Shown here: positions 52,303 through 60,966 of the stretch, in pieces | Position numbering within the stretch: position 1 is the stretch's first letter | How the letters are laid out: every line of letters begins with the position of its first letter | NCBI GenBank assembly: GCA_963729075.1 | Contig: CAVSMU010000007.1 | Coordinates: 62,001-126,000, forward strand | Length of the DNA: 64,000 bases | Source: WHSW01 sp963729075 | GTDB lineage: Bacteria > Actinomycetota > Thermoleophilia > Solirubrobacterales > 70-9 | Direction: 5' to 3' | Notes under the pieces: generated by a model | The model's database searches: none | Told to the model about the DNA's origin: nothing | The model's input: only the letters and a program-made list of their open reading frames with translations | Translations under genes and position numbers: made by a program

Positions 52303-53427
52303 TCAGTCGACCCGCTCGGGGAGACGGAAGCGCTCGAAGTACGCGTTCAGCCTGCCGGGATCCGCCGGCTGCTCGGGCCAGCGGGCATATGCGGCGCGAT
52401 CGGAGCGCTCGATCGACCGGCAGACGAAGGCGGTCACGTCGCTGATCCGCCGGTCGCGAAGGGTGAACACGTTGAGCGCGAAGGGAAGGTGGGTGCGCTC
52501 CCGCTCGTCCCAGCTGTAGAAGGCGAGCGCCGGCTGCCCGCTCGCGCGGACGGGAAGGTGACGCCAGCGCCATTCGCCCGAGAGCGGGCCCAGCGTGAGG
52601 AATGCCCGAAGCTCCTCGTGCCCACCCTCGGGCCCGCCGAACCAGCTCGCGAGGGGCGGCATCGAGAAGGCCGCATCCTCGGTCAGCATCGCGACCACCG
52701 CGTCGATGTCGCCACGGTCCCAGGCGTCGACATAGCCGTCCACGACGTCGCGCAGCCCCTCGTCGCCGAGGGTGCGCAGGGTCGCCTGCTGGCTCTGCGC
52801 GGGAAGCCGTTCCTCCACGGCCTTGCGCGCGCGCTGCAGGGCGCTGTTGACCGCCGCGACCGTGGTCTGCAGCGCCTCGGCGACCTCCCGCGCCGAGAAG
52901 GCGAGCACCTCGCGCAGGATCAGCACGGCGCGCTGGTTGGCCGGCAGGTGCTGAAGCGCCGCGATGAACGCGAGCTCGACGCCCTCCCGCTGCTCGTAGC
53001 GGGCCTCGGGCGCGGCGTATCCGTCCTCGACCTCGAGCCGCTCGTCCGGGTACGGCTCCATCCACACCGACTCGACCACCGGCTCCCCCGGGCCGTCGTG
53101 CGGATCGGTGGCGGGGCCGTAGTCGACCGGCAGCACCCGCTTCGGCCGTCGTGCGATCGCGTCGAGGCAGGTGTTGGTCGCGATGCGGTAGAGCCACGAG
53201 CGCAGCGAGCTGCGGCCCTCGAAGCCCGACAGCCCACGCCACGCGCGCAGGAGCGCCTCCTGGAGCGCGTCCTCGGCGTCGTCGACGGAGCCGAGCATGC
53301 GGTAGCAGTGCGCCCGAAGCTCGGAACGGTGGGGCTCGACCAGGTCGCGGTAAGCGTCCTCGTCGCCGTTGCGCGCGGCATCGAGCTCCCGCTGCGGCGT
53401 GGTCGACGTGGCGGGATCGGCGCTCAT
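52303..53427 (-). CDS. sigma-70 family factor with SnoaL-like C-terminal domain (SigJ/ECF type)
   Basis: 374 residues. Region 2: LRAHCYRMLGSVDDAEDALQ and GRSSLRSWLYRIATNTCLDA; region 4: LPANQRAVLILREVLAFSAR with AEALQTTVAAVNSALQRAR. Residues 235-365 form an NTF2/SnoaL fold (DVVDGYVDAWDRGDIDAVVA). Such fused factors need no anti-sigma protein, the C-terminal domain modulating activity. No anti-sigma gene is adjacent; a HhH-GPD repair gene follows. The divergent peroxiredoxin gene starts about 110 bases away and might be a target. Confidence 0.92.
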   Translation of the reverse strand: MSADPATSTTPQRELDAARNGDEDAYRDLVEPHRSELRAHCYRMLGSVDDAEDALQEALLRAWRGLSGFEGRSSLRSWLYRIATNTCLDAIARRPKRVLPVDYGPATDPHDGPGEPVVESVWMEPYPDERLEVEDGYAAPEARYEQREGVELAFIAALQHLPANQRAVLILREVLAFSAREVAEALQTTVAAVNSALQRARKAVEERLPAQSQQATLRTLGDEGLRDVVDGYVDAWDRGDIDAVVAMLTEDAAFSMPPLASWFGGPEGGHEELRAFLTLGPLSGEWRWRHLPVRASGQPALAFYSWDERERTHLPFALNVFTLRDRRISDVTAFVCRSIERSDRAAYARWPEQPADPGRLNAYFERFRLPERVD

Positions 53428-53534
53428 CCCCACCAGGGTAAATGCCCGGCTGCGGCCCCGCCGGCCGGCCCGATCGCAGACGCGATCGGCGGGGTCGTAA
53501 GCTGACTCTAAGCACTCAGACGAGGAGGACAGCG

Positions 53535-54194
53535 ATGGCTCTACAGATTGGCGACACCGCACCGGACTTCGAGGCCGACAGCACCGAAGGCCCGATCAGC
53601 TTCCACGACTGGATCGGCGACAGCTGGGCGGTGCTGTTCTCACACCCCAAGGACTTCACCCCCGTCTGCACGACGGAGCTGGGCTACATGGCCTCGATCA
53701 AGCCCGAGTTCGACGATCGCAACGTGAAGATCATCGGCCTCTCGGTGGACCCGACCGGCAGGCACGAGGAGTGGGCCAACGACATCGAGGAGACCCAGGG
53801 GCACGCGCCCAACTATCCGATCATCGGGGACTCCGACTTCGAGGTCTCGAAGCTCTACGGGATGCTTCCGGCCGATACCTCCGGGGACGCCGCCGACCGC
53901 ACCCCGGCCGACAACCAGACGGTGCGCAACGTCGTCGTCATCGGTCCCGATAAGAAGATCAAGCTGATCCTCGTCTATCCGATGACGACCGGCCGCAACT
54001 TCGACGAGGTGCTGCGGGTGATCGACTCGCTGCAGCTGACCGCGAAGCACAAGGTCGCGACGCCCGTCAACTGGCAGCAGGGCGAGGACGTGATCATCGC
54101 CGGCTCGGTGTCAGACGACGAGGCCAAGGAGACCTATCCCGACGGCTGGGAGTCGCCGAAGCCATACATCCGGATCGTCCCGCAGCCGCGCTGA
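53535..54194 (+). CDS. peroxiredoxin, 1-Cys (Prx6) type
   Basis: 219 residues. SHPKDFTPVCTTELGYM has the peroxidatic Cys in PVCTTE, and the downstream Arg region is present. The length, the long C-terminal part (VATPVNWQQGEDVIIAG) and absence of a resolving-Cys motif place it in the Prx6/1-Cys group. It reduces peroxides with an external thiol donor. Ribosome binding site GAGGAGG before the ATG at 53535. Divergent from the SigJ-like gene. Confidence 0.94.
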   Translation: MALQIGDTAPDFEADSTEGPISFHDWIGDSWAVLFSHPKDFTPVCTTELGYMASIKPEFDDRNVKIIGLSVDPTGRHEEWANDIEETQGHAPNYPIIGDSDFEVSKLYGMLPADTSGDAADRTPADNQTVRNVVVIGPDKKIKLILVYPMTTGRNFDEVLRVIDSLQLTAKHKVATPVNWQQGEDVIIAGSVSDDEAKETYPDGWESPKPYIRIVPQPR

Positions 54195-54213
54195 GGGGCT
54201 AGAGCACCCCCCA

Positions 54214-54262
54214 GGTCCCGCGGCTGGCCGGCGGCGGGTCGTCACCGCGCCAACGCGGGACC
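54214..54262. terminator. inverted repeat GGTCCCGCG/CGCGGGACC after the peroxiredoxin gene
   Basis: Perfect 9-bp arms at 54214-54222 and 54254-54262 with a 31-base GC-rich loop that can fold further. No T-run follows, so termination is only a suggestion; it could equally be a protein site for the next promoter. Confidence 0.35.
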
Positions 54263-54283
54263 GCGTCGGCCGGCGTACCGACC

Positions 54284-54289
54284 TATCCT
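54284..54289 (+). promoter_or_regulatory. -10 element TATCCT of the UspA-UbiB gene
   Basis: TATCCT ends 8 bases before the ATG at 54298 and no ribosome binding site intervenes, pointing to a leaderless mRNA. Confidence 0.4.
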
Positions 54290-54297
54290 CGCGCCTG

Positions 54298-56373
54298 ATG
54301 GCGACGGAGACGAACCTGGTTGCGGTGGCCACCGACGGCAGTGCGGGGGCGGCGCTCGCGGTCGAGTGGGCGGCGAACTTCGCACGATCGCTGGACGCCG
54401 AGCTGCTCGCGATCCAGGTCGTCGCGTCGCCCCCGTCCGACGGCGGTGAGCTCGACGCCGCCGCCGGGAACGGCGCCACCGCCACGGACGCGGCAGAGCC
54501 GGCCGAGCTCAGCGACGCCGACCGCGCACGCCTGCTGAAGGAGCTCGAGGGCTCGCTGCCGGCGGACGGGATCCGCGCCCGCGCCGTGGTCGAGTCCGGC
54601 GACGACATCGCCGCCGTGATCCTGGACGCCGCCGGGCGGGCGGACGCCGACGTCGTCGTGGTCGGAAGCTCGGGCATGCGGGGTCGCAAGCAGTTCCTGC
54701 TCGGCAACGTGGCGAATCGCGTCACCCACCTCGCGGAGTGCACCGTCGTCGTCGTCAACACGACCACCGGCGAGGCGTCGGCCGAGACCGCGCCCGACTC
54801 CGGCCCGCTGAGGACCCGCGCGCGCGAGATCAGCCGCGTCCTCGGCCCGTTCGGGGTCCGGCAGCTTTCCGAGCGGGTGCTGCGCACGGACGGCGACGGC
54901 GAGGGGCCGCGTCAGCTGCGGGAGGCGTTCGAGAAGCTGGGGCCCACCTTCGGCAAGCTCGGCCAGATCCTCTCCACGCGCCCCGACCTCGTTTCGGAGG
55001 AGTACGTCGCCGAGCTCGCCGCCCTGCAGTCGGACGTGCCGCAGATGGCGGAGGCCGAGGTGGTGGCGATGATGGAGCGCGAGCTCGCGGTGCCGTGGGA
55101 GGACGTGTTCTCGTCGATCGACCCGGAGCCGCTCGCCGCCGGGACGATCGCCCAGGTCCACAGGGCGCGCATGACGGACGGCCACCTGGTGGTGGTCAAG
55201 GTGCAGCGCCCGGAGGCCGAGGAGGTCGTCCAGACGGATCTGGCCCTGCTCGAGAAGATCGTCGGCCCGGCGTCACGCTCCGGGCGCTTGAACCGGATCA
55301 TCGACATCCCATCGCTGGTCGACCAGGTCTCCGGCGCACTGCGCGACGAGCTCGACTTCGGCGAAGAGGCGCGCAACATCGTCCGCATGGGCGAGATCGT
55401 CGACGGCTACGGCCGGCTCGGCGTCCCGCGCTGTCACCGCGAGCTCTCGACTCGTCGCCTGCTGGTGATGGACGAGGTCGTCGACGGCGTCCCGCTGCTC
55501 GAGGCCCCCGAGGGACCCGAGCGCACCGAGGCGGCGCGCCAGCTCATGCAGGCCTACTACTCGCAGGTGCTCGAGGAGGGGTTCTTCCACGCCGACCCGC
55601 ACCCCGGCAACATGCTGTGGGCCGACGGGCGGATCTGGTTGCTCGACCTGGGCATGGTCGGCCGCCTCGACGCGCAGACCCGCCGCCAGCTCTTCCTGGT
55701 GCTCCTCGCCTTCGCCCAGGGCGACGTCGACCTGCTCGCCGACGTGACGCTCGATCTCAGCGGGGTGGCCGACGGCTCCGACGTCGACATCGAGGACTAC
55801 CGCAACGACATCGCCGGGGTCATGGCCGACATCCGCGGGCGATCGCTGCAGGAGCTCAACCTCGTCGAGCTGCTCAACCAGCTGACCGTGATCTCGGTTC
55901 GTCACGGCGTGCCCCTACCCCCCGCGTTCGTGATGGTCGGCAAGGCGCTCGGCCAGGTCGACGGGACGGTGTCGGAGCTGGCCCCGGAGCTCGACCCGAT
56001 CGAGGAGGCCCGGCGATTCTTCGTGCGCAGCATCTCGCGAAGGTTCGTCGGACGCCTGGACCCGCAGCAGATCATCTACGAGGTGGAGCGGCTCCGCTAC
56101 CGGGCGAGCCAGATCTCCGAGGGCCTCGCGACCGTGGTCGGAAGCCGGCCGGGACGGCAGCTGGAGGTCAAGTTCACGTCGGCACGGCTCGAGCAGAAGG
56201 TCGTGCGCGCCGGGCGCGCGGTCGCGCTCGGCCTCGGGGCGGGGCTGACCTGGGTCGCCGCGACCCAGGCCTCCGCCTCCGACCAGATCGACCCTCGCCT
56301 CGCGCGGGCGATGCGCGGGGTTGCGGGCGGGCTCTCGGTCTGGTTCGCGGCCGAGGTCGCGCGGATTCGCTGA
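54298..56373 (+). CDS. UspA - ABC1/UbiB kinase-like fusion protein
   Basis: 691 residues. Residues 1-155 are a universal-stress (UspA) domain: NLVAVATDGSAGAALAVEWA and the ATP-site GSSGMRGRKQFLLGNVANRV. Residues about 165-560 are a UbiB/AarF atypical kinase: the KxGQ signature GKLGQ at 219-223, the Ala-rich loop AAGTIAQVHRA, VVVKVQRP with the ATP Lys, and FFHADPHPGNM plus LLDLGMVG in the catalytic lobe. A C-terminal pair of weak helices (LGLGAGLTWVAATQA and MRGVAGGLSVWFAAE) may anchor it to the membrane. UbiB proteins support quinone or lipid biosynthesis as ATPases. The fused UspA could add stress or ATP sensing. No partner in the neighbourhood. Confidence 0.93.
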   Translation: MATETNLVAVATDGSAGAALAVEWAANFARSLDAELLAIQVVASPPSDGGELDAAAGNGATATDAAEPAELSDADRARLLKELEGSLPADGIRARAVVESGDDIAAVILDAAGRADADVVVVGSSGMRGRKQFLLGNVANRVTHLAECTVVVVNTTTGEASAETAPDSGPLRTRAREISRVLGPFGVRQLSERVLRTDGDGEGPRQLREAFEKLGPTFGKLGQILSTRPDLVSEEYVAELAALQSDVPQMAEAEVVAMMERELAVPWEDVFSSIDPEPLAAGTIAQVHRARMTDGHLVVVKVQRPEAEEVVQTDLALLEKIVGPASRSGRLNRIIDIPSLVDQVSGALRDELDFGEEARNIVRMGEIVDGYGRLGVPRCHRELSTRRLLVMDEVVDGVPLLEAPEGPERTEAARQLMQAYYSQVLEEGFFHADPHPGNMLWADGRIWLLDLGMVGRLDAQTRRQLFLVLLAFAQGDVDLLADVTLDLSGVADGSDVDIEDYRNDIAGVMADIRGRSLQELNLVELLNQLTVISVRHGVPLPPAFVMVGKALGQVDGTVSELAPELDPIEEARRFFVRSISRRFVGRLDPQQIIYEVERLRYRASQISEGLATVVGSRPGRQLEVKFTSARLEQKVVRAGRAVALGLGAGLTWVAATQASASDQIDPRLARAMRGVAGGLSVWFAAEVARIR

Positions 56374-56466
56374 GCCCTGCATCCGCCCGCTTCGGCGATG
56401 AGTCTCGCGGACTGCCCGGGTCTCTGTTCGACGAGAACCCATCCACTCTGCGAGGAGGACGAAGAA

Positions 56467-56850
56467 ATGAGCTTGGCCCGCTACGAGGTCCGGACCTCGA
56501 TCGCCGTCTCGGACATGGGCCCGGCGGTGGACTTCTACGAGCGCAAGCTCGGGCTCGCCGCCGAGCGCGTCCAGGCCGACGACAGCCGCATCTATCCCTG
56601 TGGGGGCGGTACCTCGTTGCACGTGTACGCCTCGCCCGCCCATGCGGGAAAGGGGAGCGCCACACTCGCCACCTGGTACGTCGACGATCTCGAGCGCGTC
56701 GTCGACGAGCTGACCGCCAACGGTCTGAGCTTCGAGCGCTACGACGAGCCCGCCCTGAGCACCGACGAGAGGGGGATCGCGGCCACGCCCGACGGGCGGG
56801 TCGCGTGGTTCCGGGACCCGGACGGCAACACGTTCGCCATCGAGCAATAG
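56467..56850 (+). CDS. VOC-family protein
   Basis: 127 residues. Module 1: TSIAVSDMGPAVDFYERKLG; module 2: ATWYVDDLERVVDELTANGL; end VAWFRDPDGNTFAIEQ, a very common glyoxalase-fold ending in which the final Glu is a metal-ligand position. The His at the first metal position is not evident, so it may bind ligand without metal. Ribosome binding site GAGGAGGA before the ATG. Confidence 0.85.
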   Translation: MSLARYEVRTSIAVSDMGPAVDFYERKLGLAAERVQADDSRIYPCGGGTSLHVYASPAHAGKGSATLATWYVDDLERVVDELTANGLSFERYDEPALSTDERGIAATPDGRVAWFRDPDGNTFAIEQ

Positions 56851-56988
56851 CCGCGATCGATCCAGAAATTTCGCTCGCCGCGCGTGGACCGTTGTTATAG
56901 GGTCCGGCCACGCGCTGGCTCGCCTCCTGGTGGCCGTTCGGAGGTCCCTCGCAGTTGAGGCCGGGCCGGCACGAGCAAAGGGGCAGCA

Positions 56989-57705
56989 TTGGCGCAAGCG
57001 CATGTCACGGACGAGCACGGTTCCGAGGACCGGGCGAGCGCTCGTCCGGCGTGGATCGCCGATTCCGACCTGCTCGCTCGCGCCCACGCCCTCGCCGCCG
57101 CGGCGCACGGCGACCAGCGCCGGGCCACCGACCGCACCTCGTTCCTGGAGCACGTGACGGAGGTCGGGAGGCTCCTCGACGAAGCCGGTTTCGATGAGCG
57201 GCTGGTCGCCGCCGGGCTGCTGCACGATGCCGTCGAGCGCGGCACGCTCAGCGAGCCGGAGCTGCGCAGCGCGATGGACCAGGACATCTGCGTCCTCGTA
57301 CTCGCGCTCACCGAGGATGCCTCGATCGACTCGTTCGGCGACCGCAAGGAGGCCCTCCGGGAGCAGGTCTCGGCGGCGGGCGACCGCGCCGTCACGATCT
57401 TCGCCGCCGACAAGCTCTCCGACATCCGCGGCCTCACGACCGGAGTGGAGCGATTCGAGGACACGATCGAGGCGCGGATGGGGACGACCATCGAATCGAT
57501 GGCCGGCCACTACGAGGAGAGCGTGACGATGATCGAGGAGCGCGTGCCGGACTGCGCCTTCGTGCCGGCGCTCCGCGCGGAGCTGGAGCGGCTGCGCGGA
57601 CTGGGGTCGGCGGAGTCACCGGCCGCCCGCCCCGGGCTCGTCGAGACGCTGCGCGGCTCCGGCTGGCCGACCGTCCCGAACGAGGTCGTTCAGGAACAGG
57701 GCTGA
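56989..57705 (+). CDS. HD-domain phosphohydrolase, RelA/SpoT hydrolase-like
   Basis: 238 residues. The HD motifs are ARAHALAAAAHGDQRRATDR, FLEHVTEVGRLL, AGLLHDAVERG (His-Asp pair) and FAADKLSDIRGL, in the order found in SpoT/MESH1-type (p)ppGpp hydrolases. There is no synthetase domain, so it could be a small alarmone hydrolase or a hydrolase of another nucleotide. The TTG at 56989 is supported by AAAGGGG a few bases upstream. A TATAGG at 56896-56901 may be its -10, giving a long leader. Convergent with the PLP enzyme. Confidence 0.85.
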   Translation: MAQAHVTDEHGSEDRASARPAWIADSDLLARAHALAAAAHGDQRRATDRTSFLEHVTEVGRLLDEAGFDERLVAAGLLHDAVERGTLSEPELRSAMDQDICVLVLALTEDASIDSFGDRKEALREQVSAAGDRAVTIFAADKLSDIRGLTTGVERFEDTIEARMGTTIESMAGHYEESVTMIEERVPDCAFVPALRAELERLRGLGSAESPAARPGLVETLRGSGWPTVPNEVVQEQG

Positions 57706-57712
57706 GGCCCGA

Positions 57713-58840
57713 CTACTTCGTCGCCTCGAGTGCTCCCTCGAGGTCGTCCCAGAGATCCTCGACGTGCTCGCAGCCGACACTGAGCCGGAGCAGCGATGCA
57801 GGGACGAGCTCCTCGCCACGCCACTTCGCCCGGCGCTCGATCAGGGTCTCGATCCCTCCGAGGCTGGTCGCCGAGACCAGCACCCGAACCCGGTCGCAGA
57901 TCGCGTCGGCCCGGTCGGGCCCGCCGCGCGGCTCGAAGGCCAGCATCGAGCCGAAGCCGCGCATGAGCTCGCGGGCCCGGCGATGGCCCGGATCGTCCTC
58001 CAGGCCCGGGTAGCGGACGCGGTCGACCTCGGGATGGGATGCAAGCCGTCGCGCCAGCTCGTGCGCGTTGTGCTGGGAGCGGTCGAGGCGCAGGTGCAGG
58101 GTGCGCACGCCGCGCAGCGCCAGCCAGGACTCGAGCGTGCCGGGCGTCGAGCCGGCGAGGTTCTGGAGCTCGCGCAGGCGCGCGGCACGATCCGGCTCGG
58201 CGCAGACCGCGACGCCCAGCAACAGGTCGGAATGACCGCCGATCAGCTTGGTCGCACTGTGGACGACGATGTCGACGCCGTGCTCGAGCGGGCGCTGAAG
58301 CAGCGGCGTCGCGACGGTGTTGTCGAACGCGACCTCGAGGCCGCGCTGCTTCGCGCCGGCCACCAGGGCGCGCACGTCGGCGATGCCGAGCAGCGGGTTG
58401 GTCGGCGATTCGATCCACAACAGCTTCGCGCCGTCGCACGCTGCGAGCGTCGCGTCGGTGTCGGTGATGTCGACCGCCCGCGCCTCGAGCCGGCCGCCTT
58501 CTTGTCGCCGCGCGATGTTCGCGCGCATGTTCATGTAGGCGACCTCCGGGTGCACCACCGGCGCGCCCGGCGGCACGTCGTCGAGCACGGCGTCGACGGC
58601 CCCCATTCCGGACGAGAAGCAGACGGCGGTGCCGCCCTCGAGCGCGCCGATGACGTCCTCGAGCGCGTCCCAGGTCGGGTTCCCGCCCCCGCGCGAGTAG
58701 TCGCGCTCGCTGCCGGCGATGTAGTTCGACGCCATCACCAGCGGCGGGCTGAGCGCGTCACCCGGCCGCCGCTCGCCGCGGCCGGCGCTTACCGCGACCG
58801 TCTCCGGTCGCGGGCGAGCGTCGTCAGCGCGAGCCGTCAC
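57713..58840 (-). CDS. Cys/Met metabolism PLP-dependent enzyme (cystathionine gamma-synthase/lyase family)
   Basis: 375 residues of the trans-sulfuration family. DYSRGGGNPTWDALEDVIGA near residue 50, FSSGMGAVDAVL, ESPTNPLLGI, DNTVATPLLQRPLEHG and SATKLIGGHSD with the PLP Lys are in place, and the C-terminal VSATSLGGIETLIE closes the site. It could be a cystathionine synthase, lyase or methionine gamma-lyase; the family cannot be split by eye. TAGCTT ends 9 bases before the GTG at 58840, again a leaderless arrangement. Confidence 0.93.
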   Translation of the reverse strand: MTARADDARPRPETVAVSAGRGERRPGDALSPPLVMASNYIAGSERDYSRGGGNPTWDALEDVIGALEGGTAVCFSSGMGAVDAVLDDVPPGAPVVHPEVAYMNMRANIARRQEGGRLEARAVDITDTDATLAACDGAKLLWIESPTNPLLGIADVRALVAGAKQRGLEVAFDNTVATPLLQRPLEHGVDIVVHSATKLIGGHSDLLLGVAVCAEPDRAARLRELQNLAGSTPGTLESWLALRGVRTLHLRLDRSQHNAHELARRLASHPEVDRVRYPGLEDDPGHRRARELMRGFGSMLAFEPRGGPDRADAICDRVRVLVSATSLGGIETLIERRAKWRGEELVPASLLRLSVGCEHVEDLWDDLEGALEATK

Positions 58841-58901
58841 GGTCCGGCGAAGCTAGCACGGCGCGGCCGACCCGCTGCGGGCGCGCTTACGGACGCCTCG
58901 G

Positions 58902-59546
58902 ATGATGTTGAATGCGGCCCGCATGTGGCGAAGGATGTTCATCGCCGGCTGCTGCGTCCTTGCGATCCCGGCGATTGCCGAGGCGAAGAGCGAGCCGACC
59001 GAGACCGCAGTCGTCGGAACCGACGGTGCGGCGATCGCGCTCCAGCTCGAAAGCGAGGCGCGGAGCTGCCTGCGTAAGCGCACGGTTTCGTTCGTCGTGG
59101 AGGGGGACGCCGACGCGTTCCAAACCTCGTCGACCGATCGCGACGGCACCTTCTCGCTCGGGCTGGCCGACGTTCCGGCCGGCGCCTCGAGCGTCCTCGT
59201 CACGGCGGCGCGAAAGGGCCGCTGCGAGGCCGACACGATCGAGATCGCATTCGACCAGGCGACGCTTACGGGCGGCCCGAGCGGCGGCGCCTTCGGAGGC
59301 GCGCTCAGCTCGTCGGTGGAAGCTTGCGAGCCTGGACGGCGGATCGAGCTCTACGAGATCAGCTCCGAGCCGGTATTCGTCGGCTGGAATCTCACCGAGG
59401 CCAACGGCGAGTGGACGATCGCGCAGGCCGGGGGCACCTACGAGGCGCGTGCGACGCCGAGCATCGTCGGCGACGGCGACTCGTTCGGCTACTGCAGCGC
59501 AGTCGTCTCCTTCCCCTGGACCTTCGAGGAGCCGGTCGAGCCGTAG
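58902..59546 (+). CDS. secreted beta-sandwich protein
   Basis: 214 residues. A signal peptide (RMFIAGCCVLAIPAIAEAKS) with a Cys pair inside the hydrophobic core, then a beta-rich exported protein with several Cys (SCLRKRTVSF, GRCEADTI, EACEPGRRIEL, FGYCSAVV), probably two disulfides. Two Ig-like/carboxypeptidase-regulatory-type folds are possible. No family assigned. A TACGGA element 8 bases before the ATG suggests a leaderless start. The SnoaL gene follows after 5 bases. Confidence 0.7.
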   Translation: MMLNAARMWRRMFIAGCCVLAIPAIAEAKSEPTETAVVGTDGAAIALQLESEARSCLRKRTVSFVVEGDADAFQTSSTDRDGTFSLGLADVPAGASSVLVTAARKGRCEADTIEIAFDQATLTGGPSGGAFGGALSSSVEACEPGRRIELYEISSEPVFVGWNLTEANGEWTIAQAGGTYEARATPSIVGDGDSFGYCSAVVSFPWTFEEPVEP

Positions 59547-59551
59547 CTTCC

Positions 59552-59944
59552 ATGGGAGCCGAGGCCGAGCGGTCCGTGCGCGCCCTCGCGGAGGCGATCA
59601 ATCGCCGCGACGTCCAGGCCGCGGTGTCGGTGTGCGACCCGGAGGTCGAGTTTCTCTCGGTGCTCGCGGTCAGCGGCAAGGCCTACCGGGGCCACGCCGG
59701 CATCCGGCAGTACTTCGAGGACATCGCCTCGGCCTGGCAGGAGTGGAGGGTCGACGTGCATCGGGTGGTGCCGAGGACGGACGGGCGCGTCCTGATCGAG
59801 ATGACCATGCACATGAGAGGGAAGGGAAGCGGTGCTCCGCTCTCGGAGCGGACCGCCCACATCTGGACCCTCCGGGGCTCGAAGCTCCTGCGAAACGAAC
59901 CGCTGCGCGAATCCGAGTATCCGATCGGCGAGCCCGATCGCTGA
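59552..59944 (+). CDS. SnoaL-like / NTF2-fold protein
   Basis: 130 residues: RALAEAINRRDVQAAVSVCD, VEFLSVLAVSGKAYRGHAGI, RQYFEDIASAWQEWRVDVHR and an end strand IWTLRGSKLLRNEPL. This is the NTF2-like fold used as small-molecule binders or cyclases. ATG at 59552, five bases after the secreted-protein gene. No catalytic residues assigned. Confidence 0.82.
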   Translation: MGAEAERSVRALAEAINRRDVQAAVSVCDPEVEFLSVLAVSGKAYRGHAGIRQYFEDIASAWQEWRVDVHRVVPRTDGRVLIEMTMHMRGKGSGAPLSERTAHIWTLRGSKLLRNEPLRESEYPIGEPDR

Positions 59945-59992
59945 TCCCGGTCCGGCGCGCGGCCATTCAGCCGTGGCAGTTGACCGTTGTGT

Positions 59993-60966
59993 TCATCGCC
60001 TGCGGACCTTCCTGACCACCCGGCGGATCGCATCCGTGACCAGCGTGGGCTGATCGAGCTGGATGTAATGCGTGCTCTCGGTGGCGATCACGTGCTTGGC
60101 GCCCGGCACGAGCTCAGCCAGCATGTCCTGTGAGTCCTGAAATGCGCTGTCCAGCGCCTCGATCGGGAACTCGGGCGGGAAGCCGAACGGGTTCGGGATG
60201 GTCCGGGAGTGTGAGAGGACGACGAACGGCATCGGGCGCAGCGGCGTGTCGGCCTGTGCCTGGCGCATCTGGGCGGCGCTCGGCTCGAGGTCGAGGATCT
60301 CCACCGCCGGGTAGTTCAGCCCCGGCGGGGGCTGTGGGTCGAGGACGTTGGCCGCGTACACGTCCGGGGGCAACAGCCGCTTCAACGCGGCGGCGTAGTC
60401 CTCGTTCTGAGCGTCGACCGAGACCAGCCCGGCGACCGCCCTGGGATGGTTCGTCGCGTAGAGGCGCGCGACCATGCCGCCGAACGAGTGGCCGGCCAGC
60501 ACGAAGGGGCGGGGGGCGCCGGCCGCCCGCAGCAGGGCGTGGAGGTCGCGCACGATGTCCAGAGTGGTCCGCGGCATCGCCACCGGGTCGCTTCGGCTAA
60601 GGTGTCGGGGTACGTGTAGGTGCCCGGGCGGTCATAGGCGCAGACGCGGGTGAAACGTGCCACGGCGGGCAGGACCGCCGGTCCCGGGCCGTCCGGGGGC
60701 TCGGTCCAGATCGACCCGAGGTTGCCGGTGCCGGCCTCGAGCATCACCGTCGGACGCCCGCTGCCGCGACATTCGAGGTATAGCCTGCGATCGCCGCGGA
60801 TTGCGACGCGGCCGGCGAAGGGGCCATGTCCCGCGGCGGGGCCGACCTTCTGAGCACCCGCCTCGTGGCTCGGTGCCCGATCGGCTCCGGCCGGTGGGGC
60901 GCAAATCAGGCCCACGGCGAGGGCCACCGCGAGCGGCGGCCACCGAGCGGAAGTCAGGGGGCGCAC
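59993..60966 (-). pseudogene. exported alpha/beta hydrolase, frameshifted
   Basis: Corrected length about 324 residues. A signal peptide (PPLAVALAVGLICAPPAGAD) and the N-terminal strands (RRLYLECRGSGRPTVMLEAG, CAYDRPGTY) are in one frame; the rest (TTLDIVRDLHALLRAAGAPR, nucleophile elbow GHSFGG, base His in ESTHYIQLD) is in the next. One missing G near 60601-60602 explains the break: the join reads PDTLSRSDPVAMPRTT. It begins 13 bases inside the MMPL gene, so it probably belongs to that unit. Extracytoplasmic esterase or lipase likely. The single-base loss is probably a sequencing error. Confidence 0.8.
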
